Assembly (NCBI GenBank): GCA_035719105.1
Contig: DASTGN010000004.1
Coordinates: forward strand, 558,001-622,000
Source: UBA8389 sp035719105
GTDB lineage: Bacteria; Bacteroidota; Bacteroidia; Bacteroidales; UBA1402
Direction of reading: 5' to 3'
DNA length: 64,000 nt
The position numbers and the translations under genes are program-made. The notes below the pieces were generated by a model that saw only the letters and a list, made by a program, of their open reading frames with translations, was not told the origin of the DNA and ran no database searches. Shown piece by piece: positions 16,088 to 25,133 of the stretch; within the stretch, counting starts at the first letter, position 1; each line of letters begins with the position of its first letter.

Positions 16088-17614
16088 ATGTCTGCCAATA
16101 AAGTCATTAAAACAGCTCTTGTATCGGTATTTTACAAGGATGGTCTGGATGAAATCCTTATCAAACTGCACGAACAAGGGGTGTCGTTCCTTTCTACCGG
16201 AGGAACCCAACAATTCATCGAATCCTTAGGCTTGCCCTGCAAAGCAGTGGAAGACCTCACTGGATATCCATCCATTTTGGGTGGCCGCGTTAAAACACTT
16301 CATCCCAAAGTTTTCGGCGGCATTCTGACTCGTCGCGAACTGGCTAAGGATGTTGAACAATGCGAAGAATATGATATCCCTGAAATCGATTTGGTTATTG
16401 TCGATCTCTATCCTTTTCAGGAAACAGTGGCATCTGACGCTTCTGCCGAAGACATTGTGGAAAAAATCGACATCGGTGGCATTTCGCTCATACGAGCTGC
16501 TGCTAAAAACTTCAACGATGTAGTGATTGTGGCTTCCAAAGGCCAATATGCTCCATTGTTGAACATCATCAACGAAAAAGGTGCTGAAACCTCCATTGAG
16601 GACCGTCGCTGGTTCGCCAAAGAGGCATTCGGTGTATCTTCTTTATACGATTCAGCCATTTTCAATTGGTTTGATGGGGGCGAAGGTTCCCAGTTCCGCA
16701 GTGCAATGGATAATGCCAAGAGCCTGCGTTACGGTGAAAATCCTCATCAAAGAGGGTATTTCTATGGCGATTTTGAAGAAATGTTCGAACAACTTCAAGG
16801 CAAAGAAATATCTTACAACAACTTACTCGATATCGATGCGGCTGTTTCGCTGATCAATGATTTTGACGAAACAACATTTGCCATCCTGAAACACAACAAT
16901 GCTTGCGGTATCGCTTCACGTCCAGTGTTAAAAGATGCTTGGGCTGCTGCATTGGCCGGAGATCCCGTTTCTGCTTTCGGAGGCGTGCTCATCACCAATT
17001 CCGTTGTAGACGAAGCCACTGCAGAAGAAATCAATAAGATTTTCTTTGAAGTGATCATTGCTCCCGATTACGATGTGGAAGCATTGAAAATTCTGACTTC
17101 CAAGAAGAATCGCATCATTTTGATCTTGAAAGAAGAATTCGTAGCTCCCAAAAAACAATTCCGTTCGTTGCTCAATGGCGTTCTGGTACAAGACAAGGAT
17201 TCTCATACTGAAGAAGCTGAAGACTTGAAAACGGTGACCGTTCATGCTCCGAGCGCAGCTCAAGTCAAGGACTTGCTTTTTGCCAATATTATTGTAAAAC
17301 ATACCAAATCGAATGCCATCGTTTTGGTTAAAGACGGACAGCTTTGCGCCAGCGGCGTAGGCCAGACCTCCCGTGTGGACGCCTTGCGCCAGGCCATCGA
17401 AAAAGCTGCTTCTTTCAACATGAATTTGAACGGAGCTGTTATGGCATCCGATGCGTTCTTCCCTTTCCCTGACTGTGTGGAAATTGCAGACCAGGCGGGC
17501 ATTAAAGCTGTGATCCATCCAGGAGGTTCCATCAATGATCAGAAATCCATCGATTATTGTGATGAACACGACATGGTCATGGTTTTGACCGGTTACAGAC
17601 ATTTTAAACATTAA
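16088..17614 (+). CDS. purH: Bifunctional AICAR formyltransferase / IMP cyclohydrolase
   Basis: This is a 508-residue protein, the normal length for PurH, which catalyses the last two steps of IMP synthesis in the cytoplasm. The N-terminal methylglyoxal-synthase-like IMP cyclohydrolase domain contains FLSTGGTQQFIESLG, GRVKTLHPKVFGGIL and VDLYPF. The transformylase domain contains SLRYGENPHQ, the catalytic Lys-His region LKHNNACG and the C-terminal VIHPGGSINDQKSID. It is followed 8 bp later by mreB, an arrangement seen in other Bacteroidales, so the shape genes may be co-transcribed with it. Confidence 0.98.
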   Translation: MSANKVIKTALVSVFYKDGLDEILIKLHEQGVSFLSTGGTQQFIESLGLPCKAVEDLTGYPSILGGRVKTLHPKVFGGILTRRELAKDVEQCEEYDIPEIDLVIVDLYPFQETVASDASAEDIVEKIDIGGISLIRAAAKNFNDVVIVASKGQYAPLLNIINEKGAETSIEDRRWFAKEAFGVSSLYDSAIFNWFDGGEGSQFRSAMDNAKSLRYGENPHQRGYFYGDFEEMFEQLQGKEISYNNLLDIDAAVSLINDFDETTFAILKHNNACGIASRPVLKDAWAAALAGDPVSAFGGVLITNSVVDEATAEEINKIFFEVIIAPDYDVEALKILTSKKNRIILILKEEFVAPKKQFRSLLNGVLVQDKDSHTEEAEDLKTVTVHAPSAAQVKDLLFANIIVKHTKSNAIVLVKDGQLCASGVGQTSRVDALRQAIEKAASFNMNLNGAVMASDAFFPFPDCVEIADQAGIKAVIHPGGSINDQKSIDYCDEHDMVMVLTGYRHFKH

Positions 17615-17622
17615 ATACAACT

Positions 17623-18642
17623 ATGGGATTATTTTCTTTTACACAGGAAATCGCCATGGACTTGGGAACGGCGAACACCATCATCACTTGCAATGATAAG
17701 ATTGTAGTTGATGAACCCAGCATTGTTGCCCTCGACAGGCGTACGGACAAGCTTTTGGCCGTAGGTACACAGGCACAGTTGATGCATGGTAAGACCCCTG
17801 AAAACATCAAAACGGTTCGTCCGTTACGGGATGGGGTGATTGCCGATTTCTATGCAGCAGAACAAATGATGCGTGGCCTCATCAAAATGGCCACTTCCAA
17901 AAAACGACTTTTCTCCCCGAACTTACGCATGGTGATTTGCGTACCATCTGGTTCCACTGAAGTGGAATTGCGTGCTGTACGTGACTCTGCCGAACACGCC
18001 GGTGGTCGGGACGTCTATATGATCTTTGAACCGATGGCCGCAGCTATTGGTATTGGCATTGATGTAGAAGCGCCCGAAGGAAACATGATCGTTGACATAG
18101 GTGGTGGTACGACTGAAATCGCCATCATCTCCCTAGGTGGCATCGTGGCCAACAAGTCCATCCGCATCGCCGGTGACGATTTTACAGCTGACATTCAGGA
18201 ATACATGCGTCGCCAGCACAATTTGCGCGTGGGTGAACGTACTGCCGAACAAATCAAGATCAACGTGGGTTCTGCGCTGACTGAGTTGGAGAATCCCCCC
18301 GAAGACTACATTGTTCACGGGCCGAACCAGATGACGGCATTGCCCATGGAAGTGCCTGTTTCTTATCAGGAAATTGCTCATTGTCTTGAAAAATCCATTT
18401 CAAAAGTTGAAATGGCCGTATTAAGTGCTTTGGAACAAACGCCTCCGGAGTTGTATTCCGACATTGTTCGCCGCGGTGTATACCTGGCGGGTGGTGGTGC
18501 GTTGTTGCGCGGATTGGCCAAACGTTTGAGCGATAAGATCAACATACAATTCAATGTGGCAGAAGACCCCTTGAGGGCTGTTGCTCGTGGTACTGGTGTC
18601 GCTCTGAAGAATGTGGATAAGTTTAACTTCCTAATCCGATAG
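17623..18642 (+). CDS. mreB: Rod-shape determining actin homologue MreB
   Basis: This is a 339-residue protein with the actin-fold nucleotide motifs: phosphate-1 loop MDLGTANTI, phosphate-2 loop VDIGGGTTEIAIIS and the adenosine motif LAGGGALLRGL. The sequence VGTQAQLMHGKTPENIKTVRPLRDGVIADF is typical of MreB. It forms membrane-bound filaments that orient the elongasome (MreC, MreD, RodA, PBP2), all encoded directly downstream. Confidence 0.98.
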   Translation: MGLFSFTQEIAMDLGTANTIITCNDKIVVDEPSIVALDRRTDKLLAVGTQAQLMHGKTPENIKTVRPLRDGVIADFYAAEQMMRGLIKMATSKKRLFSPNLRMVICVPSGSTEVELRAVRDSAEHAGGRDVYMIFEPMAAAIGIGIDVEAPEGNMIVDIGGGTTEIAIISLGGIVANKSIRIAGDDFTADIQEYMRRQHNLRVGERTAEQIKINVGSALTELENPPEDYIVHGPNQMTALPMEVPVSYQEIAHCLEKSISKVEMAVLSALEQTPPELYSDIVRRGVYLAGGGALLRGLAKRLSDKINIQFNVAEDPLRAVARGTGVALKNVDKFNFLIR

Positions 18643-18695
18643 GATTTTTGTTTAGGTTGCTTAGCTTTTTCATTTCCTAGAAACTTAACCGGCCA

Positions 18696-19535
18696 ATGCG
18701 AAATATCCTGAGGTTCCTTGCTAAGTACAGTACTGTCCTGTTTTTCGTTTTGATGCAGGCACTTTCGCTATACTTGTTGTTCAACTACAACAACTTCCAG
18801 CAAAGTGCCTTGTTCAGTACGGCGAATAAATTGAACGGCTGGATTTATTCGATAGAGGAATCGGTTTATGGTTATTTTTATCTTCGGGAAAACAACGAAA
18901 GTCTGCTTCGTGAAAACAACGAATTAGGGATTCGGATTGCCAACCTGGAATCTGCACTCAGGAACTATACGGATTCTACAAAAATCCCTTTGCTTCGGAT
19001 GAAGGAATCGGATGAGTTCAGCTTGATTTCTGCCCGAGTCATTCAAAATTCGGTTACGCATTATCGAAACTTCATTACCTTGAATGTAGGTAAAATGGAT
19101 GGCGTCAAGCCCGAAATGGGTGTAGCCAATTCCGATGGAATCATTGGGGTGGTCAGCTTGGTTTCAAACTACTATTCGGTAGTTATTCCTGTGTTAAACA
19201 GGGATCAACGTTTCAGTTGCAAACTGAAAAATAACAATGCCACCGGTTCGCTAACATGGGACGGGGTAGACAGACGATTCGCTTTTTTGGAAGAAATTCC
19301 ACCTTATGTAGCAGTTTCTAAGGGAGATACTGTTGTGACCAGTGGTTTTTCCGCCGTATTCCCAGAAGGGCTTATGGTCGGTACGGTCGATGATTATAAG
19401 ATCAGCGAGGATGCAAACTATTTACGTTTGAAAATACGTTTGTCCACACGATTTGATGCACTTTCGAATGTTCGTGTCATACGGTATAAACATCGGGAGG
19501 AATTAAAGAAACTGGAAGGGGAGGCTGCGTTATGA
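18696..19535 (+). CDS. mreC: Rod-shape determining protein MreC
   Basis: This is a 279-residue protein. It has a short cytoplasmic start, one membrane segment (VLFFVLMQALSLYLLFNY), a coiled coil (about 65-95, ENNESLLRENNELGIRIANLE) and the two-lobed periplasmic beta domain with NSVTHYRNFITLNVGKMDGV and GDTVVTSGFSAVFPEGLMVGTV. It bridges MreB-MreD to PBP2. It overlaps mreD by 4 bp (ATGA). Confidence 0.96.
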   Translation: MRNILRFLAKYSTVLFFVLMQALSLYLLFNYNNFQQSALFSTANKLNGWIYSIEESVYGYFYLRENNESLLRENNELGIRIANLESALRNYTDSTKIPLLRMKESDEFSLISARVIQNSVTHYRNFITLNVGKMDGVKPEMGVANSDGIIGVVSLVSNYYSVVIPVLNRDQRFSCKLKNNNATGSLTWDGVDRRFAFLEEIPPYVAVSKGDTVVTSGFSAVFPEGLMVGTVDDYKISEDANYLRLKIRLSTRFDALSNVRVIRYKHREELKKLEGEAAL

Positions 19536-20044
19536 TGCGATATATCAACCATTTTTTGTGGTACCTTGGATTGATTCTTCTACAGGTATTAATTCTGAAC
19601 AATACCCATTTTTTGGGCGTGTTCTTGCCCATCGTCTATATTTATGCTTTGCTTCGCTGGCCCCCGGACACATCGCCCTCACTGGTCATTTTGTTGGGCT
19701 TCCTACTGGGCTTCTCGGTTGATGTGCTGACCAATACGCCTGGTATGAATGCTTCGGCCACCACTTTAATTGCGTTCCTCCGATATCCGACTTTGCGGTT
19801 GTTCGTTTCGAAGGATGATCTTGGATCAAGGGATATTGGTGAGTACACGCTTGCGAACGGCGCATTTTGGAAATATGTCATCTTATTGGTACTCATTCAC
19901 CACAACACCTTATTTATACTGGAAGCATTTTCTTTTTCAAATACCTTGCTGTTGCTTCTGAAAATTCCCATTTGTAGTTTGTTGACGTTGGTCTTCATTT
20001 TTGCTTTCGAACGCATTAACGGCAAAAAAGATGCAAGGAATTGA
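19532..20044 (+). CDS. mreD: Rod-shape determining membrane protein MreD
   Basis: This is a 170-residue protein made almost entirely of about five or six hydrophobic helices (LWYLGLILLQVLILNN, LVILLGFLLGFSVDVL and others). Bacteroidota MreD is poorly conserved in sequence, so the call rests on size, topology and the position between mreC (4-bp overlap) and the PBP2 gene (14-bp overlap). Confidence 0.9.
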   Translation: MMRYINHFLWYLGLILLQVLILNNTHFLGVFLPIVYIYALLRWPPDTSPSLVILLGFLLGFSVDVLTNTPGMNASATTLIAFLRYPTLRLFVSKDDLGSRDIGEYTLANGAFWKYVILLVLIHHNTLFILEAFSFSNTLLLLLKIPICSLLTLVFIFAFERINGKKDARN

Positions 20045-21878
20045 AACACTTCGCCGGAAGAATGTCATCATCTTGATCATTCTGGGTGTGATGCTGATTT
20101 TTGTCGTGCGATTGGCAGTTCTTCAATTGTTTTCGTCTGATTACAAAGCCTTTGCCGACAGTAATGCCTTTATGAAGAAAACCATTTATCCGGCTCGGGG
20201 TTCGATTTTTGACCGAAACGGTAAATTGATGGTTTACAACAAGCCTGCCTATGATGTAATGATAACCATTCGTGAAATGGTTGGTCTGGATACCCTCGAT
20301 TTTTGCCAGACCGTGGGGATCACCCATGCAGAATTCGAGGAACGTATTAGTGAAATTAAGGATCGACGTAAGAATCCCGGATATTCCTCTTATACTCCGC
20401 AATTGTTTCTGTCTCAGATGACTGCAGAAACATATGGTGTGTTGCAAGAAAAATTGTTCCACTTCAGAGGTTTTAGCGTACGAAGCAGAACCTTGCGCGA
20501 ATACATGCAACCCATCGCTTCACATGCTCTGGGTTATGTCGGCGAAGTAAATCGTCGGGATATGGATAAGGATTCCTATTATGTTCTGGGTGACTACAGT
20601 GGACGGTCCGGTATTGAAAAGGAATACGAGGAACAACTTCGAGGAATCAAGGGAATAGAGGTTATGTTGCGTGATGCGCACGGTAGGCTTAAGGGCCGCT
20701 ACGAAAAAGGTGCGCACGACATTAAGGCTCAGCCGGGTCGTGATTTGACGCTTTCCATCGATGCAGCGCTTCAAGCATACGCTGAGAAATTAATGGTCAA
20801 TAAACGGGGAGCCATCGTAGCCATCGAACCACAAACTGGTGAAATTCTGGCATACGTTTCCGCCCCTACGTATGACCCCGGGCTTTTAGTTGGTCGTAAC
20901 AAAGCCAAAAACTTTAAAGACTTGCAGGATTCACCTCAAAAGATTTTCCTGAACCGACCCATTCAGTCCAACTATCCGCCGGGATCCACTTTCAAGCCGG
21001 CGCAGGCTTTAGTCCTTCTGCAAGAAAACATCATCAATCCATTCACCAGTGTCGCTTGTCATCAGGGATATTATTATGCACCAGGCCATAAAGTGGGCTG
21101 TCACGTGCATCCATCTCCATTGAACTTGGTTCCCGCAATTGCAAATTCTTGCAATGCCTATTTTTGTTCAGGCTATCGTTCCATGATGGACAGCCGGAAG
21201 TATCCCAATGTCCAGGTTGCCATGGACACCTGGAAGGATTACATGGTTTCCATGGGGTTTGGTTACAAGCTCGGTGTAGATTTGCCCTACGAAAAACGTG
21301 GAATGATTCCAAACAGCAAATATTATAACAAATGGTATGGACAACGGGGTTGGAGAGGGGCTACCATCATTTCGAATGCCATCGGACAGGGTGAAGTGCT
21401 TGCTACTCCCATGCAGATTGCCAATTTCTGTACCATTATTGCGAATAAGGGTTGGTACATCACGCCGCATTTGGTTAAGAGAGTGAAGGGAACAACCTTG
21501 GATACGCTTTATACTCGCAAGAATTTCACGATGATCGACTCCTCGTACTTCAATTATGTTCAGGAAGGCATGAGGGGCGCTGTCGTAAGCGGAACGTCCA
21601 CAGGCGTTGATGTGCCTGGTATAGAGGTTTGTGGTAAGACAGGTACTGCTCAAAATGCAGGCCCCGACCATTCCATCTTCATGTGTTTTGCACCCAGGCA
21701 AAATCCAAAGATTTGTTTGCTTATTTTTGTAGAAAATGGCGGGTTCGGCGCCACGGTAGCCGTTCCGATGGCTAGTTTGCTCCTTGAGAAATATTTGAAG
21801 GGCTCCATTGCCGAAAATAGACTTTGGAAAGAAGAAAATTTGTTGAAAATTAATTTGATGCGCTTTGTCTCGCCTTGA
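20031..21878 (+). CDS. mrdA: Penicillin-binding protein 2 (elongasome transpeptidase)
   Basis: This is a 615-residue protein. I choose the ATG at 20031, which overlaps mreD by 14 bp; an in-frame TTG lies at 20001. A membrane anchor (VIILIILGVMLIFVVRLAVLQL) precedes the pedestal domain (PARGSIFDRNGKLMVYN) and the transpeptidase domain. The active-site motifs are S319-TFK, the SxN motif SCN in ANSCNAYF, and KTG in CGKTGTAQN. It cross-links peptidoglycan during elongation with the RodA glycosyltransferase encoded next. Confidence 0.96.
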   Translation: MQGIETLRRKNVIILIILGVMLIFVVRLAVLQLFSSDYKAFADSNAFMKKTIYPARGSIFDRNGKLMVYNKPAYDVMITIREMVGLDTLDFCQTVGITHAEFEERISEIKDRRKNPGYSSYTPQLFLSQMTAETYGVLQEKLFHFRGFSVRSRTLREYMQPIASHALGYVGEVNRRDMDKDSYYVLGDYSGRSGIEKEYEEQLRGIKGIEVMLRDAHGRLKGRYEKGAHDIKAQPGRDLTLSIDAALQAYAEKLMVNKRGAIVAIEPQTGEILAYVSAPTYDPGLLVGRNKAKNFKDLQDSPQKIFLNRPIQSNYPPGSTFKPAQALVLLQENIINPFTSVACHQGYYYAPGHKVGCHVHPSPLNLVPAIANSCNAYFCSGYRSMMDSRKYPNVQVAMDTWKDYMVSMGFGYKLGVDLPYEKRGMIPNSKYYNKWYGQRGWRGATIISNAIGQGEVLATPMQIANFCTIIANKGWYITPHLVKRVKGTTLDTLYTRKNFTMIDSSYFNYVQEGMRGAVVSGTSTGVDVPGIEVCGKTGTAQNAGPDHSIFMCFAPRQNPKICLLIFVENGGFGATVAVPMASLLLEKYLKGSIAENRLWKEENLLKINLMRFVSP

Positions 21879-23325
21879 TAACAACAGTGTCTGGAAATCA
21901 TTGGACTGGTGGGTCTTTACGATGTATTTGCTGCTTGCTTTGGCTGGTTGCCTGAGCATCTATGGGGCAAGTTATGACTTTGATAATGCTGGTTTTTTTA
22001 ATTTCAACCAACGCTCTGGAATGCAATTAGTTTGGTTGGGAAGTTCTCTGTTTATCGGCATTTGTATTTTGCTCATTGATGCCAACAACTTTTTCTCATG
22101 GTCGTTCGTCATCTATTTGGGAATGATCGGATTGCTTTTGCTCACCGTAGTAATGGGTACCGATGTCAAGGGTTCCCATTCCTGGCTGGTATTGGGGCCA
22201 ATTCGAATTCAGCCGGCAGAGTTTGCCAAGTTTGCCGTCGCTTTGTTGCTTGCTCGGTACATGAGTTCTTACAGTTTCAACATGAAATCGATGAAGGGAT
22301 ACCTCGGGGTGGCCGGTATTATTATGTTGCCGGTAGGGCTGATTTTTCTGCAGAACGAAACCGGTTCTGCCTTAGTCTTTTTCTCCCTGATGCTTATGCT
22401 TTATCGTGAAGGAATGCCTGGCATCATCTTATTTGTTGTCGTTTGTTTGGCTACTTTTTTTGTGGTTGGTTTGAAATATGCTGCGATGCTTTTCTTAGGC
22501 GTTACGGTGGTTGGACAGTTTGCTGTACTGTTGTTGGTTCTCATCATAGTGCTCGGTATGGTGCTGATTTATCGGAGGGACGAGCTAACTACGAAAGGTT
22601 TGTTCTACATCAACGTGCCAGCCTTACTAATTGGCATCCTTTTTAACGCATTTGGCTGGTGGGTATTCAATCTTTGCTACCTGCAAATTGGGATGTTGCT
22701 CGTTTCCTTCATTTATCTCAGCTTCCAATCTTTGAGGTTTCATACAACAAAATACCTCCTCATTGGTGGGTTTGCACTTTTTTCAATCAGTTTTCTATAT
22801 TCAACCGATTATGCTTTCAACGAAGTGTTGGAACCACACCAACAGATTCGTATTCAGGTACTACTGGGGATGGAAGACGATCCAAGCGGTGCAGGTTACA
22901 ACGTGAACCAATCTAAAATTGCCATTGGGTCTGGTGGATTCTTTGGTAAAGGCTTTCTAAACGGAACTCAAACCAAACTGAAATACGTTCCCGAACAAGA
23001 TACAGACTTTATTTTCTGCACTGTAGGAGAGGAAGAAGGGTTCCTTGGATCAGTCCTGATTTTGGGTTTGTATGTGGCGTTGCTTTTAAGGCTCATCGCC
23101 ATGGCCGAACGTCAACGTTCTGCTTTTTCTAGGATTTATGGCTATTGCGTAGTCAGCATCCTCTTTTTCCACATCTTCATCAATGTTGGAATGGTTTTGG
23201 GATTATTGCCCGTCATCGGCATTCCATTGCCGTTCATCAGTTATGGAGGCTCCTCTCTGTGGGCGTTCACCATCCTGCTTTTCATTTTCCTTCGCTTGGA
23301 CGCAGATCGCTCTCAGCGTCGTTGA
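21865..23325 (+). CDS. rodA: RodA, SEDS peptidoglycan glycosyltransferase
   Basis: This is a 486-residue polytopic protein with SEDS landmarks: KGSHSWLVLGPIRIQPAEFAKFA, AIGSGGFFGKGFLNGTQTKLKYVPEQDTDFIF and the C-terminal GIPLPFISYGGSSL. I support a TTG start at 21865, overlapping mrdA by 14 bp, because the first ATG in frame (21919) is already inside the first membrane helix. The protein is about 100 residues longer than E. coli RodA because of extra membrane segments in the middle (about 180-290), as in other Bacteroidota. It converges with and overlaps gldH by 13 bp. Confidence 0.95.
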   Translation: MSRLDNNSVWKSLDWWVFTMYLLLALAGCLSIYGASYDFDNAGFFNFNQRSGMQLVWLGSSLFIGICILLIDANNFFSWSFVIYLGMIGLLLLTVVMGTDVKGSHSWLVLGPIRIQPAEFAKFAVALLLARYMSSYSFNMKSMKGYLGVAGIIMLPVGLIFLQNETGSALVFFSLMLMLYREGMPGIILFVVVCLATFFVVGLKYAAMLFLGVTVVGQFAVLLLVLIIVLGMVLIYRRDELTTKGLFYINVPALLIGILFNAFGWWVFNLCYLQIGMLLVSFIYLSFQSLRFHTTKYLLIGGFALFSISFLYSTDYAFNEVLEPHQQIRIQVLLGMEDDPSGAGYNVNQSKIAIGSGGFFGKGFLNGTQTKLKYVPEQDTDFIFCTVGEEEGFLGSVLILGLYVALLLRLIAMAERQRSAFSRIYGYCVVSILFFHIFINVGMVLGLLPVIGIPLPFISYGGSSLWAFTILLFIFLRLDADRSQRR

Positions 23326-23804
23326 CCCTTTTCGGAAAACAAATGGACACCAACGTCCTCGATGCCGGGTAAAGTTTTATCTTTAAGCCCGTGTTGAATT
23401 TCTATGCTGAACCACTTCGTGCCGGTCGTTTTCTTTATATCAAGGTCTGGTAACCTTTTAGACAGGCTATAAAGCGAACCCCAGCCTGAGCCCAGCCAAC
23501 GGCCACTGGGTTCAGACAAGACCCAGTTGATGGAGTCCAATTGGTTGGTTCCGTCCGATGTTCTGGTTCGAATGTACAACCAAAGGTTTTGGTAAGGATA
23601 TAAGTTTGAATGGCGCAAGTTGATTTCAAAGTGCAATTTTTCCGGTACATCGTCCCGCAGGCTGTCTTGAAAGTAAAGCGTTTCGTTTAGTTCCCATCCC
23701 TTTGCCGGAATGGTTTCCGAATGGTGATAATGGCTATTTCCCTGACATGACAAGAATACCATACCAAAAAGGCAAAGTGTTGGAAGGAATGTGCGGAGCA
23801 TCAA
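23313..23804 (-). CDS. gldH: GldH-like lipoprotein (gliding motility/T9SS-associated)
   Basis: This is a 163-residue protein with a lipoprotein signal (hydrophobic leader ending FLSC, lipidated Cys20). The mature part matches GldH in outline: ELNETLYFQDSL, then a beta-rich domain with NLWLYIRTRTSDG and GRWLGSGWGSLYS, and the end GIEDVGVHLF. GldH is needed for gliding in Flavobacterium but is widely kept in non-gliding Bacteroidales. It overlaps ricT by 4 bp and is last in the holB-ricT-gldH set. Confidence 0.85.
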   Translation of the reverse strand: MMLRTFLPTLCLFGMVFLSCQGNSHYHHSETIPAKGWELNETLYFQDSLRDDVPEKLHFEINLRHSNLYPYQNLWLYIRTRTSDGTNQLDSINWVLSEPSGRWLGSGWGSLYSLSKRLPDLDIKKTTGTKWFSIEIQHGLKDKTLPGIEDVGVHLFSEKGQRR

Positions 23805-25078
23805 GCGTTTTTTTCGGAATTGTTGGAACCGGGTTTCTGAGGTTTCTCAAAACGAGGACCACTGGAAGGATTGCCCCTTCTGTCTTTGTTTTTATTGTGG
23901 CCATGGTTTTGATTCGGATGGTTGGGTCGGTTCTGAACCTCTTTTTCAATTTTTGGACGGTCAGAACGAGGCCCTTGATTGTGATCGCGGTTCTTATTTT
24001 TGTTTGGCTTCTTGGATTTGTCGAAGCGGTTGAGGGAGTCTTGACCCAAAATGTCGCCAAACTCTCTTTTTACAGGTTCCTTTTCCACTTCTTCGGCCAG
24101 ACTGTCTACCCGAATGCCCTTTTTATTCAACGCTATGATTTGTTTGGCGCGTTCAACAGGGATAGTGATGGCGTTAGCCAAGAAGTCTTTACTAGTTGAA
24201 TAAGTCATGGTGCGCTTGAACACATCGGCCTTGAACAAATAATAACTGCTGTCCTTGGTGTCAAGAATAATATCTTTGGCCGGAATGTCACGCTGTGCTT
24301 CGGCGTAGGTATCGGTTTCGTAATTCAAACAGCATTTCAACTTGGCACATTGACCCGCAAGCTTCTGCGGATTCAGTGATAAATCTTGATAGCGAGCTGC
24401 ACTGGTAGAAACGGACACGAAACTCGTCATCCATGATGAGCAGCAAAGCTCTCTGCCACAAGGACCTACTCCTCCAATTCGACCTGCCTCCTGACGAGCT
24501 CCGATTTGTTTCATCTCGATTCGCACCCGGAAGGTTTCAGCCAATACCTTGATTAACTGTCTGAAATCGACCCGGTCGTCGGCAATGTAATAGAAGATGG
24601 CCTTGTTGCCGTCTCCCTGGTATTCGACGTCACCAATTTTCATGTTCAGTTTAAGCCCTTCAGCAATTTTACGAGATCGAAGCATGGTATCGTGTTCCAA
24701 TGCCTTTGACTCTTCGTATTTTTCTAAATCTACTGGTTTAGCCTTGCGGTAAACTCGACGAATTTCTTGACTATCAACCCGGAAGTTGTTTTTTTTCATT
24801 TGCTTCAACACCAAAGCACCAACCAGGGTGACTTCACCTATGTCATGACCAGGGCTGGATTCTACAGCCACAATGTCCCCTTTCTCGATGGGTATCTTGT
24901 TGCTGTTCAGGAAGTAACTTTTACGTGTGTTTTTAAATTGCACCTCCACCCAGTCGGTAAGCTCTTGGGCCTGCGGTAAATCGCAAAGCCAATCGAAGGT
25001 GTTGAGTTTTTTTATTTTGAGTCCGCTGCAGCCTTTGTGCTTCATGCAACCGCCGGACAAATTGAGTCTGTATTCCAT
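23801..25078 (-). CDS. ricT: PSP1-domain protein (RicT/YaaT-like)
   Basis: This is a 425-residue protein starting at the ATG at 25078 (MEYRLNLSGGCMKHKGCSG). The PSP1 domain runs over about residues 40-270, with the Cys-rich motifs GPCGRELCCSSW and CAKLKCCLNYE, which in RicT relatives help hold iron-sulfur clusters and affect RNA processing. The last 90 residues are a low-complexity, basic Asn/Lys/Pro/Gly-rich tail typical of Bacteroidota versions and perhaps RNA-binding. It overlaps gldH by 4 bp and lies 55 bp after holB. Confidence 0.88.
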   Translation of the reverse strand: MEYRLNLSGGCMKHKGCSGLKIKKLNTFDWLCDLPQAQELTDWVEVQFKNTRKSYFLNSNKIPIEKGDIVAVESSPGHDIGEVTLVGALVLKQMKKNNFRVDSQEIRRVYRKAKPVDLEKYEESKALEHDTMLRSRKIAEGLKLNMKIGDVEYQGDGNKAIFYYIADDRVDFRQLIKVLAETFRVRIEMKQIGARQEAGRIGGVGPCGRELCCSSWMTSFVSVSTSAARYQDLSLNPQKLAGQCAKLKCCLNYETDTYAEAQRDIPAKDIILDTKDSSYYLFKADVFKRTMTYSTSKDFLANAITIPVERAKQIIALNKKGIRVDSLAEEVEKEPVKREFGDILGQDSLNRFDKSKKPNKNKNRDHNQGPRSDRPKIEKEVQNRPNHPNQNHGHNKNKDRRGNPSSGPRFEKPQKPGSNNSEKNA

Positions 25079-25133
25079 TGTTTTCTTTTGTAACAGTGTC
25101 AAAATTAGGCGAAAAACCCGAACGATGCAAATC

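Noticed and set aside
16928..17620. A 230-codon open frame on the minus strand opposite purH.
   Set aside because: It is fully antisense to a highly conserved gene, has no promoter or family motif, and its composition mirrors the purH codons.
21168..21959. A 263-codon minus-strand frame opposite mrdA and the start of rodA.
   Set aside because: It is a shadow of the mrdA frame, with no recognisable domain and no upstream signals.
23702..24199. A 165-codon plus-strand frame with hydrophobic stretches.
   Set aside because: It is antisense to the low-complexity tail of ricT and the start of gldH; the hydrophobicity comes from the complement of Lys/Asn-rich codons.
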